DNA of 64,000 nucleotides from Austropuccinia psidii (Eukaryota; Basidiomycota; Pucciniomycetes; Pucciniales; Sphaerophragmiaceae). Made by a program: the position numbers and the translations under genes. Each line of letters begins with the position of its first letter. The stretch's first letter is position 1. Positions 36,412 through 47,969 of this stretch are shown here, in pieces. The DNA lies in contig JALGQZ010000018.1 in assembly GCA_023105745.1 (NCBI GenBank), positions 13,879,773 to 13,943,772 on the forward strand, read 5' to 3'. The notes beneath the pieces were generated by a model. That model had not been told where the DNA came from, ran no database searches, and saw nothing but the letters and a program-made list of their open reading frames with translations.

Positions 36412-38222
36412 TCTCAATAGAAAATAAATACAAAGGCTATGACTTTGAAGCAATTAAGACATATCATTAAAATAATAAATTAAAAAAAATCAAAACAATG
36501 AAAAAATTGAAGAAAGCAAAAATTAAAGTTATTAAATATTGAGAAAAAATAAAACACAAACTGAAAATTTTCAACAAACTTTTAAGTTAAATACCAAAAC
36601 AATTAGTAAGAAAACATTTTATATAAATAATGAGAAATAGATCAGTAGTTTTCAAGAAATTAATTAAAACAACAGAATACAAAAGCCTTAAAAAAGGGAG
36701 AAAACAGAAGAAAGGGGAAACATTAAGAAATGGATAGCTTAAAGTTCATTTAACAAAAAATTAGAAAATCTAAAAAGATATGTAAAAGAACTCAGATATC
36801 AAAGCAGAAACATCAACAAATTATTTCAAAAAACTGAAAAATTCTAATTCAAAATCAATCAATGCGAAATAATTAGTAAAAGTGGAAAAGGCCACAACTA
36901 TACACAAATCCATTTGTAAATTCTCAAGATACTACATATCAAAAGAAGTAAGAAAACAAAAAAAGAATAATATAAAAACTTCAAATTTAAAGATAAAAAT
37001 ATATAAATAAATTACATCTTTAAACAATGAAAATAAACAATGAAAGATAAAATGTTAATGAGAAATTAATATTTAATTTAGGAAAATAAAAAAAAATCAA
37101 TCATCAATTTAGTATAAAAAATGAAAAACATCCAAAAGGAAAAATAACCAACATTATCACAAGTAAAAAACACAGAAAAGGGAAAACAAAAATCTGAAAA
37201 CCTAAAATTCAAACTATCATTGAAGTTTGATTTTTCGATTTTTGCACAAAAAAAGTAAAGAAAAGTCTTTTAGGGCACAAATTGTGCATTTATAATGTAT
37301 TAGAGTATAAAGACCTTTTTGACCAAATCAATAGTTTTTGGTGAGACAAAAATAGCACTTAAAGAGTATTTCTCATAAAAAATGAATATTAATGTAAGAA
37401 ATATGTCAAAAATTTCTGTTTCAATACTTCCTTGTTAATTTATTGGCTTGGTCAAGAATATTTAAAGTGACTTCTGAAGGCTGTTCAAGACAGAAAAATT
37501 CAAGTTATTTAGAAATAATGATTCTTTCGGAAATGGGTATACAATTATTTCTTTTATCAATTCCAACAAAGAACTATGAAGGAATTTTAGGAGATTTAAA
37601 AACCTCAAAGGATTAAACTCTTCTATTATATCATTGATTGATGCTATTAAACTTCAAACTGATTCATTTACCATGTAAAATATCTTTTATAAATTATTGA
37701 AAATTTTATGAAAAAATCAAAATAGCTAATTTTAAGGATCTCAGCTTTGGGGTGATGGGGAACATATTGAAAGGTTCATTGTTAATTTTCGGCTCTTAAA
37801 TATCTATAGAATCAATTTGCTACAGGAAGAAGGGAAAGAAAGCTTGTAGAAATAATATAGAAATTGTCACAGGGGCTCTTAGGAATCATAAGAGTGTCCT
37901 GGCACTCAAGAATAAGGGAGCTCACTTGGAAGACTCCGGAGAATCAAAGAAATAAGAAATAATCTATTTCTTTAGCGAGAATAATTCAAGTACAAGATCA
38001 AACCAAAAATAATAAAGGAAGCCAATGGCAAAAGATAAAACCAAATAAGTCCTTTGTTTACTATTTCAACCTTCCAGAAAGAACAATGGAATAAGTAAAG
38101 GATATGACCACCAAATATCTACTGACAGGAAAGAAAAGAGGTACAAATGACTGACTTAATAATATCAGTATTCACTATCAATATGAATGTAAAAAACAAT
38201 AAAATTAATTCTATTAGGTTAA
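36412..38222. other. A-rich then mixed interval without recognisable gene
   Basis: The first ~800 bp are strongly A-rich on the plus strand with few T runs, in contrast to the T-rich stretch left of copy 1. No frame or motif was recognised. Old gag-like sequence is possible but unproven. Confidence 0.45.
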
Positions 38223-39105
38223 GGGTGTTGGTCAACACACATAAGCCCTTACATTTTTTTACCAATTTATGGCCAAAACATGTAATTTTATGGTAAAAAC
38301 ATGTAAGTGGCCTATTTTTTGACAAGATTTCCTCATGCTTAGTTTGGAGGATATTTTCTTTTTCTTTTTCCATATTTTTTCTGACATGGGATGTCAATAT
38401 CCTCAAATTTCTTCAATTTTTTTTTGTGCCAAATTTCTCCAATTTGGAAAAATGGCATATTTTTTGAAAAAAAATCATTAAAATGTTCCCATTTATTAAT
38501 TTCCATAATTTTTTTTCAAAAATGAAGTGAATAATCTTTGGAATCAAAACCAAGAGACACAAAATTTTGGGATTTTTTTTGGTGGGACAATTGTAGGCCC
38601 AAAAAGTGCTTTTTTATGGTTTTTGTGTTCATGCTTGTAAGTAAATTAAAAATGCCATTTATGAAATCCATAGAATTTGAAATTTAATTTATGGAATTAG
38701 TGGTATTTAAAATGCAATTTATGGCATTAACAGTGCCATAAATGGCATCAACAATGAAATAGTAATTCCATAAATGGCATACACATTGCCAAAAATGGAA
38801 TCAAAAGTGCCACAAATGGAATCAAAAGTGCCATAAATGTCATCAAAAGTAGCATAAAAATGCTGTTTATAGCATTAAAAAAGCCATTAATGGAATAAAC
38901 AGTGATGTAAAAATGCCACTTATGGCATTAACAATGCCATAAATGGGTTTTTTCCAAATACAGGTGTTTTTTTTAGCTACATTTTAATTAAAAACACCCC
39001 TTATGTGTTTTTATCAATTTATGGAAAAAAATGTAAGGTTTTAGTAAAAACACATAAGGCCTTACATGTTTTTACCAAATTTCTTACATGGGCTTACCAA
39101 CACCC
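38223..39105 (+). mobile_element. Non-autonomous TIR element, probably Harbinger-like, copy B
   Basis: 883 bp bounded by a perfect 10-bp inverted repeat, GGGTGTTGGT (38223-38232) and ACCAACACCC (39096-39105). Flanked by TAA on the left and TAG on the right, close to the TWA target duplication of PIF/Harbinger elements (one mismatch). Subterminal CTTACATGTTTTTACC-like motifs occur near both ends. The middle (38649-38948) carries the same GCCAT/ATGGC repeats as copy A but less regular. No coding capacity; the 95-codon minus frame 38119-38406 crosses the terminus and is not a gene. Confidence 0.7.
38649..38948. repeat. Degenerate GCCAT/ATGGC repeat array in copy B
   Basis: Multiple units such as GTGCCATAAATGGCATCA and ATGCCACTTATGGCATTA with irregular spacing, homologous to 13660-14352. 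It has fewer units and no strict 21-bp register, so array length varies between family members. Confidence 0.7.
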
Positions 39106-39840
39106 TAGATTAATTAACTGTGGGAAAACCCCCCAAGGTTAAAAGGACGGCTGGTATATGTGAAAATCTGAGATATTGACTCATTCAGGCTGACAAATAG
39201 TCTGTATTGATTGCTTGAGGGAATGTACATCTGGCCAAATTGGGAAATGAACTGGGCTGAATGATCTTCCCGGGTTTATAGCTGAAATACAGGCCTCTAT
39301 GGAACAATACTTTACTGAATGAATGTGGTTTCCAAGGTGGATTGATGGAGAATTGACACTTTACAACTGATTTGAAACTGCCTCTTGAATATTTCTTGAA
39401 ATGAAAACTGCATGCCTGAAGGCAGGCGATACCTTATGAGTGAGGTGATTGGTGTTTATGAAAACACTTTGAGCTGAATCCTTGATTAATTTTCCTAAAA
39501 ATTTTATTCCATATAGGCTGAAGAAGTATTTTTCAATTTGAAGAATGACTCCTTGATTTTGTCACCATTGAATTTCCGGTGAAAAATATGAATAATTCTG
39601 CATAACACTATTTATAGCACATCTGGTTATTGAAACAAAATGGCAGCCAAAAGGCATCTGGAGGATGGCCTTGAAAGAAACTGGGTTTGAGGGCTTCAAA
39701 GGCTTTCTGGGTGTTTTTGCCAAAACCATCCTGTACAGGATTGAAACCTTATTTGTGCAAAAATTCACAAAAATGTGCAAATCCAGAAATTAAGCCCCAA
39801 ATGGTCTAATATGGCCATTCAGGCCTAACTTCCTGCCTTA
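39106..39840. other. GC-richer non-coding block, left part
   Basis: Together with 40306-40560 this is one block of balanced composition interrupted by a MITE. It contains a TATTTAAAG stretch and an AATAAAG near 40390-40415, which would fit an LTR or promoter region, but no terminal repeat pair was found. The 72-codon minus frame 39562-39780 has no recognisable product. Confidence 0.35.
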
Positions 39841-40305
39841 TTCCATTACTAAGGTCCATGTGATTTCACATCACACATACTTGTTTTATGCTAAAGCACA
39901 TCCCTTTGGTGATGTATTCCCCATTTGATTTTACATCAACCTAGATAAAACTGATGAAATAATTTTTATTAAATAAACATTAGTATAGTTTATTTTGCAT
40001 AATCGTCAGGCTGTTGCTTTAATACCAACTAAGGGTTGAATTGTGAAGTCAATTACTAATCATGTGGAATCAATTCCCCATGATGAGATTTTTATTTCAC
40101 ATGATGAGTAATTGATTCCCCAATTAAACATTTTATTGTTATTGCATTAATCTATGGTTGATATTACATCAAAAGCCCAAGTTTTATTAAAAATAAACTA
40201 AACTACTTTTTATGTAATAAAAATTATTTCATCAGTTCTATCTAGGTTGATTTAAAATAAACAAATAATGTGTGATGTGACATCACATGGACCTTAGTTA
40301 TGGAA
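39841..40305. mobile_element. Foldback MITE with long inverted repeats
   Basis: The outer 41 nt (39838-39878) are the reverse complement of 40268-40308 with two mismatches. A second arm pair, 39935-39971 and 40215-40251, matches with one mismatch. A third inner stem pairs 40049-40066 with 40098-40115. TA flanks both sides if the element is taken as 39841-40305, fitting a Tc1/mariner-type (Stowaway-like) MITE. Nothing is encoded. Confidence 0.75.
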
Positions 40306-40560
40306 TAATTCATATTTCCCATATTTCATGGGAAAATGGCATATTATGTCAAAATGCACCAAAATGTGCAAATTGTGAAGAGCTGTATTTAAAGCTTGAA
40401 AATATTAATAAAGCCTTTTGGTTTCATTTCCCCCTTTTACTTTAAAAAAGTGGCCTGATGATGGTGAAGGGGTGAATTTAGCCCCAGATTCTGAAATGAC
40501 CATAAAAGGTAAAAAACGAGAGTATAGCCAATTTGGCCAAAATGATGGCTATGGAATTGA
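40306..40560. other. GC-richer non-coding block, right part
   Basis: Continuation of 39106-39840 after the MITE. Contains TATTTAAAG near 40388, AATAAAG near 40410 and a short open stretch 40470-40570 without known similarity. Confidence 0.3.
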
Positions 40561-43379
40561 TATGACATAAAATGGTCCAAGAGTGTTATTTTTAATTCTT
40601 GTGAAAGAAATCCAAATTTGAAATTTTTATTGAGAAGTATATCAAGTTCTATTGACAGTGCAAAGTTGCCATATTCCCCCTTATATTGAAAATTTGGGTG
40701 AAGCTTTATCTTTACAGCTCAACATTACAAATATTGAAATCAATTAAATTTATATGCACTCCGATTCCAATATTTCCTGCATTCTTGGTATTAACCAACA
40801 AACATAATATGTTTTCTCAAAATATAGGGGAAAGATGTTGAGTATCCAGAAGGAAATTACTAATGAGGATAAAAGCTTTTTAAGGGGGTTATTAGGTCTT
40901 GAGGAAATCAATTAAGGCAGATATAATTTTCATCAAGGCTCATATGAAGAAAAAAATTCTAAAGTCTTTCCCTTTTTCATGAAGTCCACAGTTTAATAAC
41001 TTCCTGTCCAAATATTCCATATTCAATATTTCTCAGAGATTTCCAATAAAATTTGATGAATCTCTTATTTTCAAATTAAAATTGTAATCATAAATACATA
41101 TTTAAGAAGATTGAAAACATTTAATTAATCAAATCTATTGTCTCAAGGTTGTATAGCCTACTATAGTAAAAAGAATTAGATTTATCTTTATTTCAATTCA
41201 CATCATATAGATTCTTCTAACAGAGATAAATAATATCAATTTCATCCAATTTTTAAAATAAAACACATAATGAGAAAAATCCTCTTTTCTTAATGTTCTT
41301 TGTCTTGACCCAATTCTATGAAAAAAAGAATGGAATTTCTTATTATAATGGAAATGAGCTTTTATCTCATATGAAATCCTTCCTTAAAGATTATTTAAAA
41401 ATAAGGATTCTATATCTGGTCATAAAAGAACTCAAATAGTGAAATTGAAGGAATTATTTAAGTAAGTATAGCTCAAGCTATCAATTTTTTAAAAAAAATA
41501 TTTATATTTCGCACTTTGAAAACAATTTTAGATTTCTTTTACTCTTAATAAGATTCTATCTATCATGAGCTAACATCTGACACATATGAAAAGAATCATA
41601 TGAATTGAATAATTTATTTTGGATTTTTACTAACATGTGTTTTCAACCACAAGTCAAGTTTTTCTTTAAATTACTTAATAAAACTTTATTAATCAATAAT
41701 TTATATAATTTTCTTATGAGACATCAATGTGTTTTTTAGTTGAGCTTCATGATCTAAACTTTCTTTTGAGAATAGGATGGATATTTACTTTAACCTATAT
41801 GTATTTTAATATTTAAGAGAGATTTAAGAATAAATAATTGAAATTTCATCGATTTCATGTGCTTTTTATTGAAGAAAAAATAATGATTAAAAGTTTCAAA
41901 AGTATAAATATACCAAATATGTGGCGAAAAATGATGATTGAAGAACCTCATTAAATTCAAAGACACGTCATGGGAGTTTAATAATAGGAATAAATTTCTA
42001 TTCTAATTAATTTAGCACTTCATCTTTTATCAAAGTTATATAGATCACTGGATAAGGTGATATAAAAATTCATGATTTCTAAATGTCTTTTTAGCCCTTT
42101 AGATTTTTTATTAGATATTACTTAAGCCAATTCTAATCTCTTGTGGATTCATAGAGCCGAAATGATAATATCGAGGCGATTATTTTGATAATAAAGCTCC
42201 ACTTTTTTCCAATTGCAGAAAACTCAAGAGATAATGTAAGGAAATTATTCTACTCAGATTAATTCCGAAAATAATTTTTCAACTATAATTTTAACATTTA
42301 TACAATTATAAGCTAGTTTACCATGATTCCCTCTGAAATAGGAGTTGTAGAAGGCTTAATTTTTCTTATTCTTTTAATGAATGGAAAACATCAATATTTA
42401 CTCATGAGTTGCACTTTTCAAAAGCTCACACCAAATTAATCAAGATCCACCTTTGCCAAAAATAAACATTTTTTTCTGAAAAAGGGAAATTGCAAAATCC
42501 CTTGAATGAAATATCCAGGGGCTTTACTAAGTTTGTATATATAAAGGATAGAAGATATAACAGAATCAACAATTATCCCCAAAAGGAATGGAAGAGATAA
42601 TAATAAGAATTACATTGCTTATTATTTGATGTTTATCTGAGCTTAATGGAGTTCCTATCATTATTAACAATTTGAACTTAGATTATTAATATCTATTTAG
42701 AAATTTCCACCGATTTTTTTAAAAAAAGATGATATTTTTATGCTTATATGAAGAATGGTTTCCTTCAAATTTCAAATTTCCTCAAGTTGAAGAGAAATTT
42801 GGAATATTTTTATCTGGTTGTAGAAGTTAGAGAATAAAATTTTTCTTTGATTTGACCTTTCTTTTCATAAGAACTGCTATTGGTCATGCTATGAGAATTC
42901 AAGTATCAACTTTTAATCTTATGTTTCTATCAGGAATTATCTGAAAAAAAAAAGGGTTAGTTTTTTTTCCAAAATATATTGAGAGTTGAAGCAAAATGAT
43001 TTATTATTTCTCTTATCAAAGTGCTAAAATAGTTATTAATAATCAAATCAAGAAAAAAAATATTATTCTTATTGAGCTGAGATCAATTGATAATCCTCAT
43101 AGAACAAAAGATACTCTTCAGATCAGGTGTCTTTTCTCAATTTTGGCGAATTTTCAGGCGGAGTCTATGTAGAAACTATAAGATAGTAATTACAAGAGCT
43201 ATCTATGACTGTGACACATATAAATGGAGTAATAATATAAATTTAAAGGGCTCTACTATCTGGAAATAGTGGTGATGAGTCTTTTGAAAGCCCTTTTTGC
43301 AGTGGTTATCAATTGTATTATTATTATAAACATGCAAATAATTGATATTATAATTATATCTTGATATATTCTAAGTTTT
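40561..43379. other. AT-rich interval without recognisable gene
   Basis: Only short chance frames (longest about 60 codons at 43087-43269). No repeat, terminus or motif stands out. Confidence 0.5.
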
Positions 43380-44760
43380 CCTTTTTTGAGGACAGTTTAA
43401 CCAGGTAATAATAAGCTGATAAGATTATGGGGGTTTATTCCTAGGGGGGAAGCCTCCTTTTATCCAAAATCAGGGTAGAAAGAGGTGGATGACCTCTTAC
43501 CATGTTTATAGAGTGAAATATTTTGCTCAGGTAGCTGGTTTGTGGTTCAATAAAACCAGAATCACTTGTGTAAGCTCTCAAATGGGGCTTCAGAACCACA
43601 TCTTAACCATTTTTTACCCACAAGAGGTGATATTTTTCACCAATTGAAGGCTCAGGTGTATTCTACAAGCCAGTACAAGACACATATAATTAGGTAATAG
43701 TCATGTCTGGGTGACCCTTATTACTCATGTTATGATGGATCAACGTAAAAAACATTAATTGGGGGGCTTTGACACCTCATAATTCAATTTTATGTAAACA
43801 ATTCCCAAAGTACCACTCAATGCAGCTTGGAGTGGAGCTTTACAATCTTTATTATGGATTATAAACTATCAAAAAGCCTCTTTACAGCATTGACACCTCA
43901 TAGTTCAGCTATATGGGATATTATCCCACAGTAACACTTGATGTGGGAGTATAACCTTTAATATCTAATAACTATGTCAGTTTTTGAGATACAAGGAGCA
44001 GAAGAAGCTCAAATTGTATCCAGCTCTACAATATGGTTACACTTTGGACCCACTTTGAGTGAATTATACCAAAGCTATACAGGTCAAAAGGCTTTTTACA
44101 TTTTTGTAAAATAGTATTTTTCTTATGCTTGAGAGAAAAATGCCAATAACATCTTGGAAGCTTATAGCACAGCAAAAAGAGTTGGATTTTTATGTATTTC
44201 TGCTGTAGTCCTTCTATAAAATCTTTGATTTGACAGGTCGCTAATCAAAACTGTGGAAGTTAGATTAGAGGTTAAAAAATAGTATTATCAAGTTGCCCAA
44301 ATATTATTTTTATGGTAATTTCTGATCCATTGGTGCTACATCCTTGGAATTGGTACTATTGGATCACCCTTATTTAGAGCTTCGGTGAAATACCTCATTG
44401 GGTTTTTTATTTTTTCCAATCTCTGGATTTTAGATTAGAGGTTACTATTAAGGTTTATGCTCAGAAAGAGTTTTTAACCTTAATAACTTGGTTAATTCTT
44501 ATTTTTTGTTAATAAGAGTTTTATTTTCTGAAAGGTTAATCTTTCCTCTTTAAGATGTTCAAGCTTACATATTACCTTGTTTTATCTCTGTCATTTTTTT
44601 GTGGCCTTATTGTACCATCATTAGTTTGAGTGAAAAGGTGTGTGTTTCACCCTTTCTTAGGTACCATGTTTGTGGTACTTTTGGATGACATGCTTGTGCT
44701 GTAGTTTTGAGTCACAGGCTGATACCAATATAGCAATAAAAACCGTTTGGAGCTTAGCTC
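43380..44760. other. GC-richer block with imperfect internal direct repeat
   Basis: About 1.4 kb with more G and C than its flanks and no long frame. GACACCTCAT occurs at 43771 and again at 43892, with loosely similar following sequence (period about 121 bp). A GTACCA...TGGTAC inverted pair lies near 44661-44678 and an AATAAAAACC near 44735. It may be a solo LTR or other non-coding element; ends not defined. Confidence 0.35.
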
Positions 44761-46826
44761 AACGATGTAATTTCCACTTGAAAAATACTATGAATAATTC
44801 TGAAGTAGTTGAAAAAATTAATTTTAGGTTCAATCGATAATATCAAATATATTTTAAAATTTCCTTCAAAATACTTTTATTAAGACATTTATAATTAAAT
44901 AAATTAAATCAAAAATTTCTTTCTAGAAATGATGAACTCTGTCATTTTGAGGTCTTTGCTCTTTAAAAATTGTAATTCAAAGACCTTTTCATATAAAACC
45001 TATTCTAAAGGCACATATGTGAGGACATATGTTACAGCTATCCAATTACATTAATTATCTCATTTTTCATGATATATAATTTCCTCAAAGTTTACAAAGG
45101 CTGTTAAAAACCAAAAAATTACTCATTTATTTTCCCAATTTAAAGCTTGAAAAGTAGGTGAATCCAAATTCATTACATATTTCTTTTTCCACTGTTTAGG
45201 AATAATGAATTAATATATGTAAAATTTAATTGTATTATAATTTAGAATTTGAAAGGACAAAAATTATATTTTAAATCAAATGAAGAATTCCTCCTGCTCT
45301 ATGGGGTAGGCTCAAAACCCCTGGGATGAAGGGTTAGTAGTAATTAGCAGATATGTTACGATTTTCGATTCTGATTAATTTTTGCTAAATTAAGTAGGAT
45401 CAAAAGCTTTCCTTCAATTAATAAGGGTGATACTTCAACAGGGATCCATTAAATAAGTAATACTTTCTTAGAATATTGATCTAAGAAATTGAAAGGATGA
45501 GATTTCTTCAATTATATTAATTTTTTCAATTTTAAGATCCAGATCCTCATTCAATATTTGTGGGAATCTTTCCAGAAATACTTGAAATTATAAGTTCCTT
45601 CAATTGATCTATGTAATTCTCAGTTATTATGAGCAGAACGCCTATATATCCCAAAGATTTCAGCTTCTATTAAATCAACTAAAATTATAAATGAAGCAAT
45701 CCAAAAATAGATCTGTGTAAAAAAATCCATGTTGGGGTCATGTTTGATTCATCTTAATTTCAGGTTTAGAACCTGTTTGACCTGCAGCACCTGACCCCAG
45801 GGTCTGTATTTTTTTCATGGTTAATTTTTATTCTCCTCTTCACTCAATATAATCTTATTCAAGTGCTCTTATTACTTTAAAGATCTAATTTCATATTATT
45901 AGTGCATTAATTCAGGTACTGAATAGAAATTTTAATTAATTACTCATTGAAATACAGCTTCAAATTTCTTTCTATCCATCTGAAGCTATTGATTTATATG
46001 TAATTTCATTTGGAAACAATAGCTTTCTGTCAAAAGGGAAGAATATTCCTTGAAAAACTGAAAAATATTTATTTATTTTTATTAGAGTTTTTTACAGTTT
46101 ATTATATGGGGGTCAGTCTCCTAGAAGTGATTATCTAAAAGGGACTTCAATCTAGCTTTAATTAATGATATGTGATTTATTTCTAAGATTATTTATTTAA
46201 CTATAAAAATATATATGCATGAACAAAAACTTCCTCCCATATGGAATCAATGGTTATAGCTTTGCCACCAATTAGCAAGTTCAATCCAACTGTTTAGAAA
46301 ATATTGGGCTTTAATGGGTGAATTATTGAAATCCTCTTAATTAAAGTGATACTGAGCCATGATATGGGAAACCATATTGATTTAAGCTGGGATTTATTCT
46401 ATCAACCTGAAGCATTTCACCTTCATTTTTTTCCTGGAATTAGCCTTCAAAAACCCGATTCATATTGATAAATACTTGAATTCTTAAGTAATTGGGTATT
46501 CTTTGGTAAGTTCATAGTGATAGAGGGGAAAAAATATATAATTCCATATAAAGAGATTATTAATTTTATTCCTCATTGACGCTTTAATATGTGTCTCTGA
46601 GGAAACTGCATTATTTATATGATATATCTTGAAATTCATCCTTAAAAAATTGATAGGCTTATATATATATTAAATCTTTATACATAAACGTTGTTCATAA
46701 AACCAAATTTCTTCTTAAATTGAAATATTTTTGTTGTAATTTGGTCATAAGTCTTCCTAAATATAAAGTTATCTACTAAATAATGGTTCAATAATTTTGA
46801 ATAATTTCTAGTGGCATATTTGGCAC
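44761..46826. other. AT-rich interval without recognisable gene
   Basis: No motif or repeat recognised. A short partial inverted pair (GGGGTCA near 45735, TGACCCC near 45793) is too weak to call an element. Confidence 0.5.
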
Positions 46827-46930
46827 CATAAGGTGTTAATATGAAATCTTTTTGAAAAACAAAAGTTTTTCCCTGTACTGAGAATTTTAATATGGTAATT
46901 TTAAGAATTTTTAATGAAAAACACACCCAA

Positions 46931-47202
46931 ATAGTTCTTTTGAACTTGATTCTTATATAAAATCAATATTCTAAACATCCATTTTTTTCCCAATTATAAA
47001 CATTTATCTAAGAATATTCCACAAGGATTTATGGCTACAAAAGAGTTTCTACAATAACCATTCTCTTAATAGTTCTTTTGAACTTGATTCTTATATAAAA
47101 TCAATATTCTAAACATCCATTTTTTTCCCAATTATAAACATTTATCTAAGAATATTCCACAAGGATTTATGGCTACAAAAGAGTTTCTACAATAACCATT
47201 CT
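46931..47202. repeat. 138-bp tandem duplication
   Basis: 46931-47068 is repeated at 47069-47202 with no differences over the shared ~134 bp. It lies in the decayed LTR of copy 3. The perfect identity beside heavily diverged sequence points to a recent duplication, or to an assembly artefact. Confidence 0.95.
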
Positions 47203-47964
47203 TTTGTATCAGTTAAATTGAATGCTTGAAGATACAAATATAATACATATTATCAAAAATAATATCAAACTATAAAAAACCACCCAAAGATCACTATAGT
47301 TATTATAAAAAATGAGTGAAAAGCTCTATACTTATTAAGAATACTTCAGTTTAAGTTTGGTTTTTATCAATTTTTAAAAAGATTTCATAAGTTACAAAAA
47401 TAAATTTTGATAATTCTTTTACATGGCTGGGAGATTTAAGTTGATAAGAAATGGTTTATGGAATCTATTTTTAGTGGCTCAAAGGTAATCCAATCAGTTA
47501 TCAAATTACAAAGGAGCTAACATGAAATTTGAAGGGGGGTGAAAGAAGAAATTATTTCATATTCTTAATTTCTCTTTTTATTAAGCTTAAAGGAGTCTTC
47601 AACCATCTTTGAGAAATATAATTTTCCGTTTTAGAATTCCAAAACATCATCTTATATAGTAAAAGATGGTTTTTATTCTTCAAAACATTCCAGAGTGTGT
47701 TTGAAGTCCCTATAAAACAGCTAAAAACTTATTTTTTCAGTTTTTTTTGGCTCAAAAATAGCTTTACCCACTTCGAAACAATTAAGACTGACTTGGTTTT
47801 CATTGAGAACACATGATCAATTTATTCATAGCTTCTGTTCATCATAGCCAATAAAAAATTAATCATAATTTATGTGAACTCTGAAATTAAACAATAAAAT
47901 AATGTATTTTTGGGGAGTATTAAACCTTCTGAGACAAGATTACTGTTTCCCCTAAAAAATTAAT

Positions 47965-47969
47965 AATTC
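47965..47969 (+). repeat. Target-site duplication of copy 2, left, AATTC
   Basis: AATTC precedes the left LTR and recurs at 58008-58012. Confidence 0.93.

Larger units (their letters stand above)
46827..47969 (-). repeat. Old gypsy copy 3, 3' LTR, distal part (minus strand)
   Basis: Read on the minus strand, this is the second half of the family LTR. The sequence next to copy 2 aligns with the G-run region of the LTR. The lower end (46827-46930) aligns with the last ~100 bp of the LTR (AAGGTG...ATATGAAA, TTTTTCCCTGTACTGAG for TTTTCCTGTCCTCAA, and ACACACCC for ACACGCC). It is interrupted by copy 2 at 47970. It contains a 138-bp tandem duplication (46931-47202). Confidence 0.75.

Noticed and set aside
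46678..46926. 82-codon minus-strand ORF
   Set aside because: It crosses the outer end of the decayed copy 3 LTR and has no motif; a chance frame in AT-rich DNA.
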